DNA of 64,000 nucleotides from the NCBI GenBank assembly GCA_036417435.1, contig CM070903.1, positions 55,776,001 through 55,840,000 of the forward strand, given 5' to 3'. The translations under genes were made by a program, and so were the position numbers. The notes beneath the pieces are model-generated. The model saw only the letters and a program-made list of their open reading frames with translations, made no database searches and was not told where the DNA came from. Positions 1 through 10,575 of this stretch are shown one piece after another. The first letter of the stretch is position 1; every line of letters begins with the position of its first letter. This DNA is from Inia geoffrensis (taxonomy: Eukaryota; Chordata; Mammalia; Artiodactyla; Iniidae).

Positions 1-759
1 GGAACTGCTCCAAGCTTGTCCTTAACTTGTCTCTGAGACAAGGACAGGTGAATTGGAGAGTGTCAAGTTCATGGTGGCAGGGGGCATTGACCTAAGGACG
101 TTGGGAGCCACTGGAGGGTTTTAAATGGAGTGGTGTGGCTTATGTTCTAAGCAGACTACCCTGGAGGCAGTGGACGGAATCCTAAGTGAGCCATGATTGG
201 TGGGTCTGGAGAACTGAGAGCGGGTAGAGGCGACGATACTAGTACCCCTCAATTTCAAGTCTGCCGAAGTCCCCAGCTCTGTTTCTTTTTCTTTTTAAAT
301 AGTAATCATTGTTGTCATTGTAATCACCTTCATTATCATGATTTGCAGGGCCCAGTACAAAATAAAAGTGTGAAGTCCCTCTTCTTTTTTTTTTTTTTTT
401 TTTAAGTTATCAAGAGGTTTAAGATGATGATAGCCCGTGAGGGGTTTTCTGAGCATGGGGCTGAGAGACTGCACAGGTCACAACCCCCTGAAGCCTGCCC
501 CGCCGGAAGCCACACCCTCTCTATCCTAATATGTTCTACCAGGTGACTCAGCTACTCCTTGTTTCAATGTCTCCTTCTTTGACTTTTTACTGACTCTACT
601 CTGCTTTTTCTGATTTATAGTTTCTGCTTACTGTAAGGCATTTGGCCTCTGCCTTGCTGCTGACTGATGATTTTCTCTGAATATCTCATCTTCAGACCGT
701 ACACAAGACAGAGTCTGATAGGTCGAAATGGATACTACACAGATCTCTAGCAGAGATCA
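1..759. other. Intergenic, no gene recognised
   Basis: No coding gene or named repeat is supported. A poly-T tract at 386-403 is the only clear low-complexity feature. Confidence 0.5.
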
Positions 760-1500
760 TTTTTTGTTGGGAAGAGCCCCATCAATAATTAATCTCAAGG
801 TCATAGGCTGACCTTGACTCAGGTGTCCACTCCTGGCCAGGCTGGCAGGTGCACATGGACAGAAGGGGGTTCTTTTGTTGTGGCCTCTGTGCACCCATGT
901 CTAATCTCATCTCAGAGACAGAGTTTGGGGTGAAGTAGAACAGTCTTACTGCTTTGCCAGGCAAAGGGGGACATAGCAGGCTCATGCCCTCAAAACTGTG
1001 TGTCCCCAACCCAGGGGGATTTGGTGAGGAGTTTTATAGCAATGGTTCAAATGCAGGGTTGTCGATGAGGATCAGGGTGTGTGCAAGACCTGCATTCCTT
1101 TAATCTGGCCTCAGGCGGTCTCCTGATGAGCTTCTGTGGTTTTCGAGGTTATCAAACCTTGACCTTCTCCCTGGAATGAAGAATGCTTCATCAAGCAATT
1201 AACATCATCCATTTGTTGGGGGTTTTAGTTCTGCAGAAGGGCTCAAAGATATTGTTATGTATATGTATCCCTTGAGGCGGAACCAGGATCCTGTCCCAAG
1301 ACTGCATTATTATTTCTTCTTTGCTCCTCCTTTGTCTCTGCATCCCCTCCCTTCCCTGATTAACAATTGTTTGAACCTGACCTTTAGAACTCAGGGGAGG
1401 TCAAGGAGGCTGAAGCCTATTCCCCATGAACCTTAAAGGGGAGGGGGGGCACAGAAAGGCATCTGTGTCCAAGAGCCCCACAGGGTCCTGCTCCGTTTCA
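760..1500 (-). mobile_element. ERV-type LTR, copy 1 of 3
   Basis: The right part (about 1205-1500) aligns closely with the ends of two further copies at 2638-3471 and 4785-5402: CTCAAAGATATTGTTATG, CCCTTGAGGCGGAACCAGG, GGGAGGTCAAGGAGGCTGAAG, CCCACAGGGTCCTGCTCCG and TTTCA. On the minus strand it starts TGAAACGGAGCAGG, as LTRs start with TG. The left part differs from the other two copies, so it is a different subfamily. The left border is estimated. Confidence 0.65.
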
Positions 1501-1804
1501 CTTTGTAGGGAAGGCACAAGTGTATTATATATTTCTCTCCAGTCCAAAATGTAGGGTTGACTCCTTGTCCAGGCTCTAGAACTATAACAAATTATAAAAA
1601 ACTTGATAGAGTCTTTCTTCTTGTGCTCACAGGGCTTATAAATTTACTGGGGAGAAACAAGACAAAAACCTAAGTCATGCTAGGAGGCACCTTTTGGGAC
1701 TGTGATAAGAAATGCACTGCACAGGTTATCTGTGCCCCTGCCCCTGTCCTCCCAGGGGTCACAGGGGAGTGGGATTGCCCATGTGGCAGTCCTGGTCCCA
1801 CCAC

Positions 1805-1940
1805 TCAATTGTCATATGTCTTTGGACATGTTCTTTTATTTCTCTGTGCCTCAATGTTCTCAGTTGTAAAATTAGGACAAGAAGAGCACAGTCCTGATCT
1901 CAGAGGGTTTTGTGAGATTATACAAGATCATTTATTCCTG
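1805..1940 (+). repeat. MIR-like fragment
   Basis: CTCTGTGCCTCAATGTTCTC and AGTTGTAAAATTAGGACAAG followed by TTTTGTGAGATTATACAAGA match the central to distal part of MIR. Confidence 0.6.
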
Positions 1941-2234
1941 CCTCAGTAAATGATTTGGCCTAATAGTTTCTATTATATATCTTTCTCTTCCTTCTTTTGT
2001 AAATTTCTCCTCCTCCCTTTCTTGGACAGGCAAATCATATCCCTTTCTATCTAGAAGGTCTATGCTCCTTCCTGCTCCTGTGATTTTGCTTAGAGTGTTT
2101 CCACCACGTACGTGTGTCTTCCCTTCTCTCCCCCCTTCACCCCCCCTTTTTAAGCCTGATCTATCTTCACAACCCAGATTCAGTCCAAGGCCTTCATGCA
2201 ACTTTTCTTGATTATTTAAACCCACATAGGGAAA
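1941..2234. other. Pyrimidine-rich intergenic stretch
   Basis: Runs such as CTTCCCTTCTCTCCCCCC and CACCCCCCCTTTTT dominate. No gene or named repeat is recognised. Confidence 0.5.
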
Positions 2235-2620
2235 GGGCTTAGACCGCAGAGTGCAGCTCCTCTTTACAGCTCAGGAAATTGAGGCTGACAGAGCCTGGCC
2301 TTTTTTTCTTTCCTAATCTCCTATTTACATCACTCATCTGTACCATGCATCATAGCGCTTAACCATCCACTGCCTCTGTCCCTCCTGCTTCTTGTCTTAA
2401 CAGGTACTCATTTTAGCCTTTAGATCTTAGTTCAAAGGATTCTTCCTCAGCCTTCCTGTCTCCAGAATAGATAAATCCTACAGGCTGTCCCTTCTGATAG
2501 CAATCTGTTCTTTCCCTTGGAAGACTTCGTCAAAAAGCAATTCAGGATTTACTGCTGTAGTTAGCTGTTTAACACCCATCTCTCTCACTTACTGGAATGA
2601 AAGCGTTTTTTAGAAATCAA
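2235..2620 (+). repeat. L2-like fragment
   Basis: GATCTTAGTTCAAAGGATTC, TTCCTCAGCCTTCCTGTCTC and CTTACTGGAATGAAAGC follow the order of an old L2 LINE. Divergence is high. Confidence 0.45.
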
Positions 2621-2637
2621 TTACTTATTAGGTGCCT

Positions 2638-3471
2638 GTTGTCAAACTCAAGTTCCAGTGCCCAACACACAGAAGCCAAACAAACCAGAACATAGGAGTT
2701 TGGAGAGAGAAAGGTTTACTGTGAAGGCCAAGGCAGGGAGAATGGGTGGCTTGTGCCCCAAAGACCCAATATTCCCTCATAATCTTCAAGGAAGAGTTGT
2801 GTTTTTTGTTTGTTTTTTGTTTTTTTTTCAGTACATGGGCCTCTCACCGCTGTGGCCTCTCCCGTTGCGGAGCACAGGCTCCGGATGCCCAGGCTCAGCG
2901 GCCATGGCTCACGGGCCCAGCCGCTCCGCGGCATGTGGGATCCTCCCAGACTGGGGCACGAACCCGTGTCCCCTGCATCGGCAGGCGGACTCTCAACCAC
3001 TGCACCAGCAAGGAAGCCCCCAAGGAAGAGTTTTTAAAGGTAAAATTTGGGGAGAGGGCTGCAGAGTGTGTGACTTTCTTCTGATTTGTTAGTGATGAGT
3101 TGACAGGGTGGAATTCCAGGAATCTCATCCAACAGCCTTCTGGTTCCAACCAGTCTGGGGTCTATGTGATTGTGCTCAGCCTGAAGTTACCATCCTCCAC
3201 CTGCGTAGGGGCCTTAGTTCCTGTAGAACTCAGAGATATGTATCTGATTGTTATGCTTATCCCTTGAGGAGGAACTAAGAGTCTTTCTTGCTGTCCTATT
3301 GTTTCTTGACTGCTTTTCCTTTGTTTCAACATTCCCTCACTTCCCTAATTAGTAACTGTTTAATTCAGGGGAGGTCTGGGAGACTGAAGCCTTTTTCCTA
3401 CAAACAAGAAGTGGGGGACACAGAAAGACTTTTGCACCCGGGAGGGTCCCACAGGGTCCTGATCAGTTTCA
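2638..3471 (-). mobile_element. ERV-type LTR, copy 2 of 3, split by a SINE
   Basis: Shares with copy 3 the blocks GTTTTTAAAGG, GACTTTCTTCTGATTTGTTA, ACAGGGTGGAATTCCAGGAA, GTGCTCAGCCTGAAGTTACC and CATCCTCCACCTG, and with copies 1 and 3 the TTTCA end. On the minus strand it runs from TGAAACTGATCAGG to GACAACA. A CHR SINE interrupts it at 2799-3020. Confidence 0.7.
2799..3020 (-). mobile_element. Short CHR SINE inside LTR copy 2
   Basis: T-rich tail at the left and GGAAGCCCC at the right. A perfect duplication, CAAGGAAGAGTT, is at 2787-2798 and 3021-3032, dating the SINE after the LTR. Confidence 0.93.
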
Positions 3472-3560
3472 TGCCTACTATGTGCATGGTAGTGTGCTGG
3501 TTATTGGGGATTCAGTGGTGAACCAGGCAGATTTGATCACTGCCTTCATGGGTTTTACAT
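3472..3560 (-). repeat. L2-like fragment
   Basis: TGCCTACTATGTGCATGGTA, GGATTCAGTGGTGAACCAGG and TGCCTTCATGGGTTTTAC are the reverse complement of an L2 3' end. Confidence 0.6.
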
Positions 3561-4784
3561 AAAGTTACCAAATTGAGATGTCAGAACGAGTTCTTAGAAC
3601 TTTTGGGAGCTCTCATGGATGGGAAATAGCTAAAGAAAATCAGCAATACTGGAAATTTTAGCCCCACTAAACTGAAGCAAAATTCTGAAGTTATTTTTAC
3701 AATCCAACATACGATAAGAGAAATATCTCAAGTACTCCAGGTAGCACAACGAAGAAAACTATTTTGAAAATGAGATACCACCTTCTTTGGGCTAGATTCT
3801 TCTCTTAAAGGCCAAGAGTCAACATTGACTCTGGTCTTAGATGTCCAAACACTCTAATGCTTTGTGTTTTTCTGACTGTTTGTTTCACAAGAACAATCTA
3901 GTTCCTTGTTATGCAAGAGGCAGAACCCTGAGCACCTGAGCAGTTATCTTTCTTTGTAAACTAATCTGAGTGCAAACAAAGCACTTCAGTTGAAGGTCAA
4001 GAGTTTCTTTTGCCCTTTATTTAAAGAAACCACATTCTTGTGAAATGGCACTAAATTATAAGCACCCAATCCATTTAGGGTGAGACTAGTAATTTTACAG
4101 GCTTCAAATTGTCCATTTATGGAAAACACCTTCTGTTAGTCTGTTTGAAAATACTCTCCTTAGAGATTACAATGTTCACACCACCCTTTGACTGCTAGTA
4201 GATTTCAATTGCCTAATGTGCATTTCTGCTTAGCTATCTCGTAGGCAACTCAATATCAACAAGTCCCAAATTGAATTATGATCTGGTAACTCCTTTTCCA
4301 TTCTTAACATCTGTGAGTGACACCTCTGTACTAGAAATCTGAGATGCAGTCTCTTATTCAAGTACAAACTCCTGCATTTCTTACCTAAATGTCTCCTGAA
4401 TTTGCCTCCCAATCCCCTCCCCAACTCTTTCTCCTCCTGCCATCCCTCCCTCCCCTGCTGGCTCAGGTCTTCATCTTTTTCACACCTTCACGGTACTTGA
4501 ACTGTGGCCTCCTAATTTTTCTCAGGACTTTACTTCTGTCTTTCTGAATCTTACACTCCCATTGCACCACAACCATCCGTCTGCAATTCCCAATTTTGTC
4601 ACTTCCTTGTCTAAAGCCCTTCAGTGGTATCCTACTGTCACCAGCAGTTTTTCTCAAGATGGTGGGGCTCTTTTGCAAGTTTGGGAGGGACAAGAAGGTC
4701 TTCATTGTGCTGGACTATCCATTCACACTGCAAGACATTAAGCATCCCTGTATGCAGGCTACTAAATGCTAATAGGAAATCTCG
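3561..4784. other. Intergenic, no gene recognised
   Basis: No gene or confident repeat. Around 4580-4640, TCTAAAGCCCTTCAGTGG resembles a phrase common in old mammalian repeats but is too short to assign. Confidence 0.45.
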
Positions 4785-5402
4785 TTGTGATGAGGAGTAT
4801 TACCGAACTCAGGTTCAGCTGCCTGAGTCTTGAAAGCCAGTACTTGAGAGACAAATGCTGGTAGGAATGGAAAGGTGCTTTATTCAGAAGGCCAGCTACC
4901 TGGGGGGATGGCAGACTTGCGTCCAAAAAGCAAACTCTGAAGATTCTGCTTGTCCACGAGTTTTTAAAGGGAGGATCATTTGGGGAGGTGGTAAGAGTCT
5001 TCATTATCTTCCACTGTGTGCAGACTTCCTTCTGATTGGTTGGTGGTGAGGTAACAGGGTGGTGCTCCAGGAATCTTGTGCTCAGCCTGGAGTTACCATC
5101 CTCCACCTGGGTGTTGGGGGGGTCTTATTTCCTTCAGAAGAACTCAAAGATATTCTGTTATATATATATTCCTTGAGGAGGAACCAGGAATCCTATCCCA
5201 GGGCTGCACTATTGTTTCTTGACTGTTCCTCCTTAGTGTCTGCATTCTCTCCCTTCTCTGATAAGCAAATGTTTGCATCTGCCCTTTGGGACTCAGGGAA
5301 GGTCAAGGAGGCTGAATGAAGCCTATTTCTTACAACCGAGAGATGGGGGACACAGAGAGGATCTGTACCCGGGAGGGGCCCACAGAGTCCTGCTCCATTT
5401 CA
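4785..5402 (-). mobile_element. ERV-type LTR, copy 3 of 3
   Basis: Best preserved of the three. On the minus strand it runs from TGAAATGGAGCAGGACTCTG to ATACTCCTCATCACA, a TG...CA pair as expected for an LTR. A minus-strand AATAAA (GAATAAAGCACC) sits near 4880, in the place of an LTR polyadenylation signal. No internal gag-pol sequence separates the copies. Confidence 0.72.
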
Positions 5403-5893
5403 GGAGGAGCAGAATACACCACCACAAAATATGCCATTTTGGCGTATTGATTGATTGAATTAAATTTACTTAGGAAACAGCCAGTGTAGGAAAGACACTC
5501 TGACCCTCTTTTGTCTGCCTGAAAGCAGGAAATAAATCTTCCATGTGAAAAGTACTCTCCCTGCACCAGGAGGAAGAAAGTTATCTTTATCACCAGAGAT
5601 AGGAAATATAGGGCAGAGACAGCTATATAAACAAAACTTGTTAATTCTTTACTAATTTACTACCCCAAACTCAAACCCCTTTGTCTGATCAATTCTTCAC
5701 AAATTTATTGTTTCTTTATATAAAAGATATAAAAGCTGCCTGCTTTGGTCCCTTCGTTGAGTCTCATATTTTTATGAGCTCCTGTATATACACATGCAAT
5801 TAAATTTGTTTTTCCTCCTGTTAATCTGTCTTACATCAATTTAATTATCAGGCCAGCCAGAGAACCTAGAAGGGAAGAGTTTTCCTCCCCTAC
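5403..5893 (+). mobile_element. LTR-like block
   Basis: Abuts LTR copy 3. It has a TATATAAAAGATATAAAAGC stretch and the ending CAATTTAATTATCAGGCCAG then CCAGAGAACC...CCCCTACA, typical of the 3' part of an ERV LTR. The left border is uncertain. Confidence 0.5.
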
Positions 5894-5924
5894 AGTGACG
5901 ACCAAGAAATGTACATACACATTC

Positions 5925-6350
5925 TCAGACACGCACTGGTACAGTCCCAGCTGCCAATCACCTCTAAGAGAAGAGTCCATACTTCTTACTATGGTCTGCA
6001 AAGCCCTCAGAGACCTGACCCCTACCTAGACTTCCAACCTCCGTACTGCACACTTGGTTCTCTGTTAACAGTAACCGCTGTGCTCTGCCACCCGCGTGAC
6101 AGCTCTTCTAGTTCCTCACTCAGCTAACTCCTCATTCTTCAAGGCTCACTTCAGGGTCTCCTCCTTCCAGAAGCCTTCCTTGAATACCTTCCTTTACCTT
6201 GTTTCTGTTTGCCTCTTGCCTCCACCCCCATTCCAACACCGACCGGACAAGAGCTTCCCTGGGTTCACCCTGCACCTTGGGAATACTCTCCCAACATCCG
6301 TCCTATCAAGTTACCCGGTCCTGTTAATGCTTGACTGCTCCAGCATTTTT
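5925..6350 (+). repeat. L2-like fragment
   Basis: TGGTCTGCAAAGCCCTCAGA, CCAACCTCCGTACTGC, TTCTTCAAGGCTCACTTCAG and CTCCTTCCAGAAGCCTTCCT follow L2 order in the forward sense. Confidence 0.65.
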
Positions 6351-6404
6351 GTGGACAGTGTGGAAGAGACAGATGTGCTTCCCAGGTCCTTCGTCAAGGA
6401 AGAA

Positions 6405-6845
6405 CTTGCTGCCTGTATTAGCGCCCTAAAGCTGCTGAAACAAATTCTCAGGAACTGTTTGGCTTAAAACAATAGAAATGTATTCTCTCACAGTTCTGCA
6501 GGCCAGATGTTCGAAATCAAGGTTCTCCCTCTTAAGGCTCTAGGGGGAATCCGTCCCTGCCTCTCCCAGCTGCTGGTGGCTCCAGGCTTTTGTCTGCATA
6601 ACTCAAATCTGTGCTTCTGTCTTCACATGGCCTTCTCATCTCTGGCTTGTCTGCTCTTCTGTGCCTTATGTGGACGCTTGTCATTGGATTTAGGGCCTAC
6701 CTGCATAATCTAGAATGATTTCATATCATGATCCTTAACTTAATTACATCTGCAAAGGTCCTTTTTTCCAAAAAAGTTCATAATCATGGGTTTAGGAGGT
6801 GGACATCCTTTCTTTGGGGGACCATTATTCAACCCATTGTACTAT
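6405..6845 (-). mobile_element. MaLR/MLT-type LTR, antisense
   Basis: AAACAATAGAAATGTATTCT, CTCACAGTTCTGCAGGCC, TGTCTTCACATGGCCTTCTC, CATTGGATTTAGGGCC and CTTAATTACATCTGCAAAGG are the reverse complement of this class of solo LTR. Confidence 0.65.
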
Positions 6846-7084
6846 CCAGCTGTGAGGAGTGTGCTCAGCAAATAGTCTCCAGCCGTCAGCTCCTCCAGGG
6901 GCTGGAGGGTCAGCTTGTAAGAGAGCCATGTTAGACCAGGTTACCTGATGGATGAAAGTTAGGATGGGTCACTGGAGTTAGGCCACCTTGTCACATGGCA
7001 ATGATTGGAAAATACCCACAGGGAAATTCTTTCCCCTGTCCTTTCATCTCCTTATACCCCCCATGACCCACTTTCTCTGGGTTT

Positions 7085-7290
7085 CTGTCAACACGAGTAT
7101 TTATTGAGAACCTTTTAAACCCGTCAGGGAGTGAGATGTTGAGGCTGTGACAGAAGAAACCTAATAGATTTCCTTGTCCTCCTGGAGCCAGCCTGCCTGG
7201 TCAGGAAGATGGGAAGCAGTGAGAACACAGGCGGGCTGATGACTAAGCACCATGGTGAACTGTAAGGAAAAGTGATGGCTTCAGAAAGGG
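7085..7290 (-). repeat. L2-like fragment
   Basis: CGAGTATTTATTGAGAACCT and CTTGTCCTCCTGGAGCC match a reverse L2 3' end; the remainder is degraded. Confidence 0.45.
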
Positions 7291-7746
7291 AGCCGGGTCA
7301 GGCTCTGTCCTCCTCAATTTCCTGAGCTGCAAAATGGGGCTGCACTCTGAAGTCCAAGTCCTTTCAACACTCCGTCTGCTTCGGTGAGTCTCCTTATGTG
7401 GAGTGAAATAATTAAGGGATGTTTTATGAAAGCCTTGGGACTTAAGTTGGGCTGCGAAGGATAGACAGGGTCAAACGGGAGAAAGAGAAAGGGAGACAGT
7501 CCAGCCTGAACAGGAGGTAGGAGGGCCCTGGGCATGTAGAGGGAGAGGGGTAGGATTTGCCTGTTCTTAGGGGGAGGAGAAATGCCTTGGGAATAACGAA
7601 GAGGGTCACGGATGAGGCATGAAGCAGCAGGAGATAAGGGTGGATAAAACAGGGCAGAGGTGTGAGGTCTCCGAGACCTGTCTGCTGACAGTGTGGAGTC
7701 ATAGAGCCTTTGGAGGAGTTTCAGAAAAGGGAAGAGTTGAGATTAT
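7291..7746. other. Intergenic, no gene recognised
   Basis: G/A-rich sequence with AGGGAGAGGGG-type runs; no feature supported. Confidence 0.45.
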
Positions 7747-7758
7747 AAAAGTGGTATT

Positions 7759-7879
7759 GGGACTTCCCTGGCGGTCCAGTGGTTATGACTCCGAGCTCCC
7801 ACTGCAGGGGTCGCAGGTTCGATCCCTGGTCGGGGAACTAGGATCCCGTGTGCTGTGTTGGCGCATCCAAAAAAAAAAA
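7759..7879 (+). mobile_element. Short tRNA-type CHR SINE
   Basis: GGGACTTCCCTGGCGGTCCAG, A- and B-box wording (GGTTATGACTCC, GGTTCGATCCCTGG) and an A11 tail. Flanks AAAAGTGGTATTG and AAAAGTGGCATTTG form an aged target duplication. Confidence 0.9.
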
Positions 7880-8486
7880 GTGGCATTTGTTTTGAAGAAA
7901 AGTGTTTGAGACACAGTATGGGTATGAAAAGGTGAGAGACCAGAAACTGCAAGGCAGCTCAAGATGCTTTTGCAGTTGCCCAATGTGGGGGACACGATGG
8001 GACTTGGAACTCAGGCAGCAGTATTATGAGAAACCCCTGTAAGTTGTTGCTTTAGCAATTGGTGTGAACTTTAAAGAGAGAGAAATCTTAACTCCAAAGT
8101 TAAGATTCTGGGAAACACCCAGAAACAAGAACACTTGGAAGTCGTCGAGGTTAAAAAGACTGCGAGCTTGCTCTGGGACCCGTTGAGTTGTGGTAATGTC
8201 AGGACATTCAAATAGAAATGTCTGGCTGTTTGTTAGAGACGCCTCATTGCTGCCCTGTCACTGCGGCAGAATTGTCCTGTCACGTTCCGTCCTAATGGGC
8301 TGTCTCTCCACTGCTCCTGGGAAGACAGCCTCCTGTTAGCTCGACAAAGGCATTCTCTGCCTTATCTGGAATGTGACTTTTCCCTTAATTTATAATATCT
8401 TCTCTTCAATCTTTTGGTGTGTTAGCATCTGTTTTCTACTCTCTAGTGGTTCAAAAAGAGGCGTGAGGGGTCATCTGGACATCACC
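7880..8486. other. Intergenic, no gene recognised
   Basis: No gene or recognisable repeat was seen. Confidence 0.45.
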
Positions 8487-8757
8487 CATTTATTTATTTA
8501 TTTTTTATTTTATTTTTTAACATCTTTATTGGGGTAAAATTGCTCTACAATGGTGTGTCAGTTTCTACTTTATAACAAAGTGAATCAGTTATATATATAC
8601 ACACATTCACAGATTTCTTCCCTCTTGCGTCTCCCTCCCTCCCTCCCTCCCTCCCTATCCCACCTCTCCAGGCAGTCACAAAGCACCGAGCCGAGATCCC
8701 TGTGCCAAGCGACTGCTTCCCACTAGCTATCTACCTTACGTTTGTTAGTATATATAT
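8487..8757 (-). mobile_element. L1 3'-end fragment
   Basis: A T/A-rich tail, then ACATCTTTATTGGGGTAAAA, TTGCTCTACAATGGTG, a (CCCT)n stretch at about 8629-8655 and CAGTCACAAAGCACCGAGCC. It reads on the minus strand. Confidence 0.85.
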
Positions 8758-8765
8758 TTTTTTCA

Positions 8766-8995
8766 ATAAATATTTATTGAGTATCTACTTTGTGCCAGGA
8801 CCTGGGCTAGGCACTGTGCGTCTAAGAGTGAGTAAAACACCCTTGGTTCCCCTTCGTGGTGGGAAAGATGCAGAACAAGGGCGAAGAGTGCAAGAAAGGA
8901 AAGTGCAGGATTCTTAGAACATAGAACAGGGAGGCCTGAAGATCCCTGAGGGGTTGCAGAAGGCTTTAAAAGAAGCAGCATTTAAGTGAAGCCCT
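8766..8995 (-). repeat. L2 fragment
   Basis: AATATTTATTGAGTATCTAC, TTTGTGCCAGGACCTGGGC and TTCTTAGAACATAGAACAGG, then GAAGCAGCATTTAAG, follow a reverse L2 3' end. Confidence 0.7.
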
Positions 8996-9114
8996 GAAGG
9001 ATGCTGGGGAGCGACTCAGGGCAGCGCTGCAGGGCTGCCCAGCTCCAAGGGCACCTTGCACGGTGTGCTCCGTGTGAGAGGAGATGCACAAGGATGTGGC
9101 CCAGAGTGAGGGTC

Positions 9115-9170
9115 AGGGTATATGGTCGGGGGTGGGGTGGGGGGTGGGGATGGAGCAGGGGGCGAGAGGG
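9115..9170 (+). repeat. G-rich low-complexity tract
   Basis: GGGGGTGGGGTGGGGGGTGGGG has several closely spaced G runs and could form a G-quadruplex on the plus strand. Confidence 0.7.
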
Positions 9171-9221
9171 ACCCCCGATCTGGTCAGCGTTTAGATACTG
9201 ACACATCCTAAAGAAACTCAT

Positions 9222-9434
9222 GAGGCGTTAATAAATATAAACCAGCAGAGCTGCTTGCTAATTTTCATGAGAAATTAGAGTATACATTTGTCACGCAGAC
9301 CAGAGATTGACAGCTTTGAGGTGCTGACTCACGCTAACTAAATTCCCAAGGCGTTAATATATGCAAGCCCGCACGCCGGTTTGTTCATTTTCTATGAGAA
9401 GCAGAGTGAATCTGATGAGATTGACAGTTCGTCT
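9222..9434 (+). repeat. Diverged tandem duplication of about 85-130 bp
   Basis: Two units share, in order, GGCGTTAATAAATATAAACC vs GGCGTTAATATATGCAAGCC, GCTAATTTTCATGAGAA vs GTTCATTTTCTATGAGAA, and GAGATTGACAG at the end. The first unit has an extra piece before the shared end. It is not a repeat family I recognise. Confidence 0.65.
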
Positions 9435-10094
9435 TCTCCCCGCGTGGAGGCCCTCTGGGAAGCCCAATTACCCCAGGGTTTCATGGCAAGCCTGGAATCA
9501 GGGGAAAGAGCAGTTAGTTACACAACCTGAGGACTCCAGGACCTCAGGCTCTGTGTCTGATGTGTCCATCTCTTGTCGGGGACAGGCTCAGTGGGTTTGT
9601 CAGGGGAAAGAGGAGAGGTGAGTGTTTGGTCCATCCTGACCTCCTTGGCCTCTCTGCTCCAAAGCTTGTTAACCTCCCCAAGTCTCAGTCTTCCTTTAAA
9701 TGTGTGAACGCTAACGGTAGCTTGGGCTTAACCCGCTTACTGCAGCCCTTTATACAATCAGCCGTGCTGTTGATGTTAGTCATTCACTCCAGGAGCATTC
9801 CCAGTGTTCACGTCCTCAGTGTCACTTTTCTGCTGTCCTTAGCCCATGTACAAGCTAATTTGGTACCTTGGGTCATGGTAGTAATAGCTACATGAACGGT
9901 GTTAGGGCAAGCTGAATCAGATCAACCTTTAACCAGGTAACAAGCAAGATCGGCCTTGGGAGATAATTAAAGCCAAGATTAGAACTCATACCTCCTGACT
10001 TCTTCTCTACCCTCTCCCTGGTGCCTGGTGCAGGCCTAGCTAAACACTGCCCTGCCACTGGGGCAGCCTGGGCCTGGCCTACACTGGCTTTTTC
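9435..10094. other. Intergenic, no gene recognised
   Basis: No gene or recognisable repeat was seen. Confidence 0.45.
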
Positions 10095-10575
10095 TCAGTC
10101 TGGATCCTTCGTGTGAAAGGCAGGATAACGGCCTCCCAAGGATGCCCCCATCCTAGTCTCTGGAACCTGTGAATATATACCAAGGGACTGACATGGTTAA
10201 GAATCTTGAGATGGGGAGATTGTTGTGGATCATCTGAACCCAATGTAGTCACAAGGGTTCTTACAAGAAAAACAGGGAAGCAGGAAAGTGAGAGAAAGAG
10301 CTGCAATGACAGAAGCAAGAGGTTAGAGAAAGAGAGATTGGAAGATGCTACTCTGTTGGCTTAGAAGGGATGAAGTAGACACCAGCCAAGGCATGTGGCA
10401 GCCTCTAGAAGCCGGAGAAGGCCAGGCAATGGCTTGCACCCTAGAGCATATAGAAGAAACACAGCCCTGCTGACATCTTGATTTTAGGATTTCTGAAATA
10501 TAGAGCTCTTAGATAATAAGTCTGTGTGCTATCACACCACTAGGTTTGTAGCAATTTGTCATAGCCGCGATAAGA
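10095..10575 (+). mobile_element. MLT1-type MaLR LTR
   Basis: CCCCATCCTAGTCTCTGGAA, CCTGTGAATATATACC, AATCTTGAGATGGGGAGATT, GTAGTCACAAGGGTTCTTAC, GGCAGCCTCTAGAAGCCGG and GGTTTGTAGCAATTTGTCAT are landmark phrases of this LTR class, in order. Confidence 0.75.

Noticed and set aside
8629..8655. Short regular repeat that could be taken for an array.
   Set aside because: It is a (CCCT)n stretch inside an L1 3' UTR; there are no spacers and no CRISPR array in the window.
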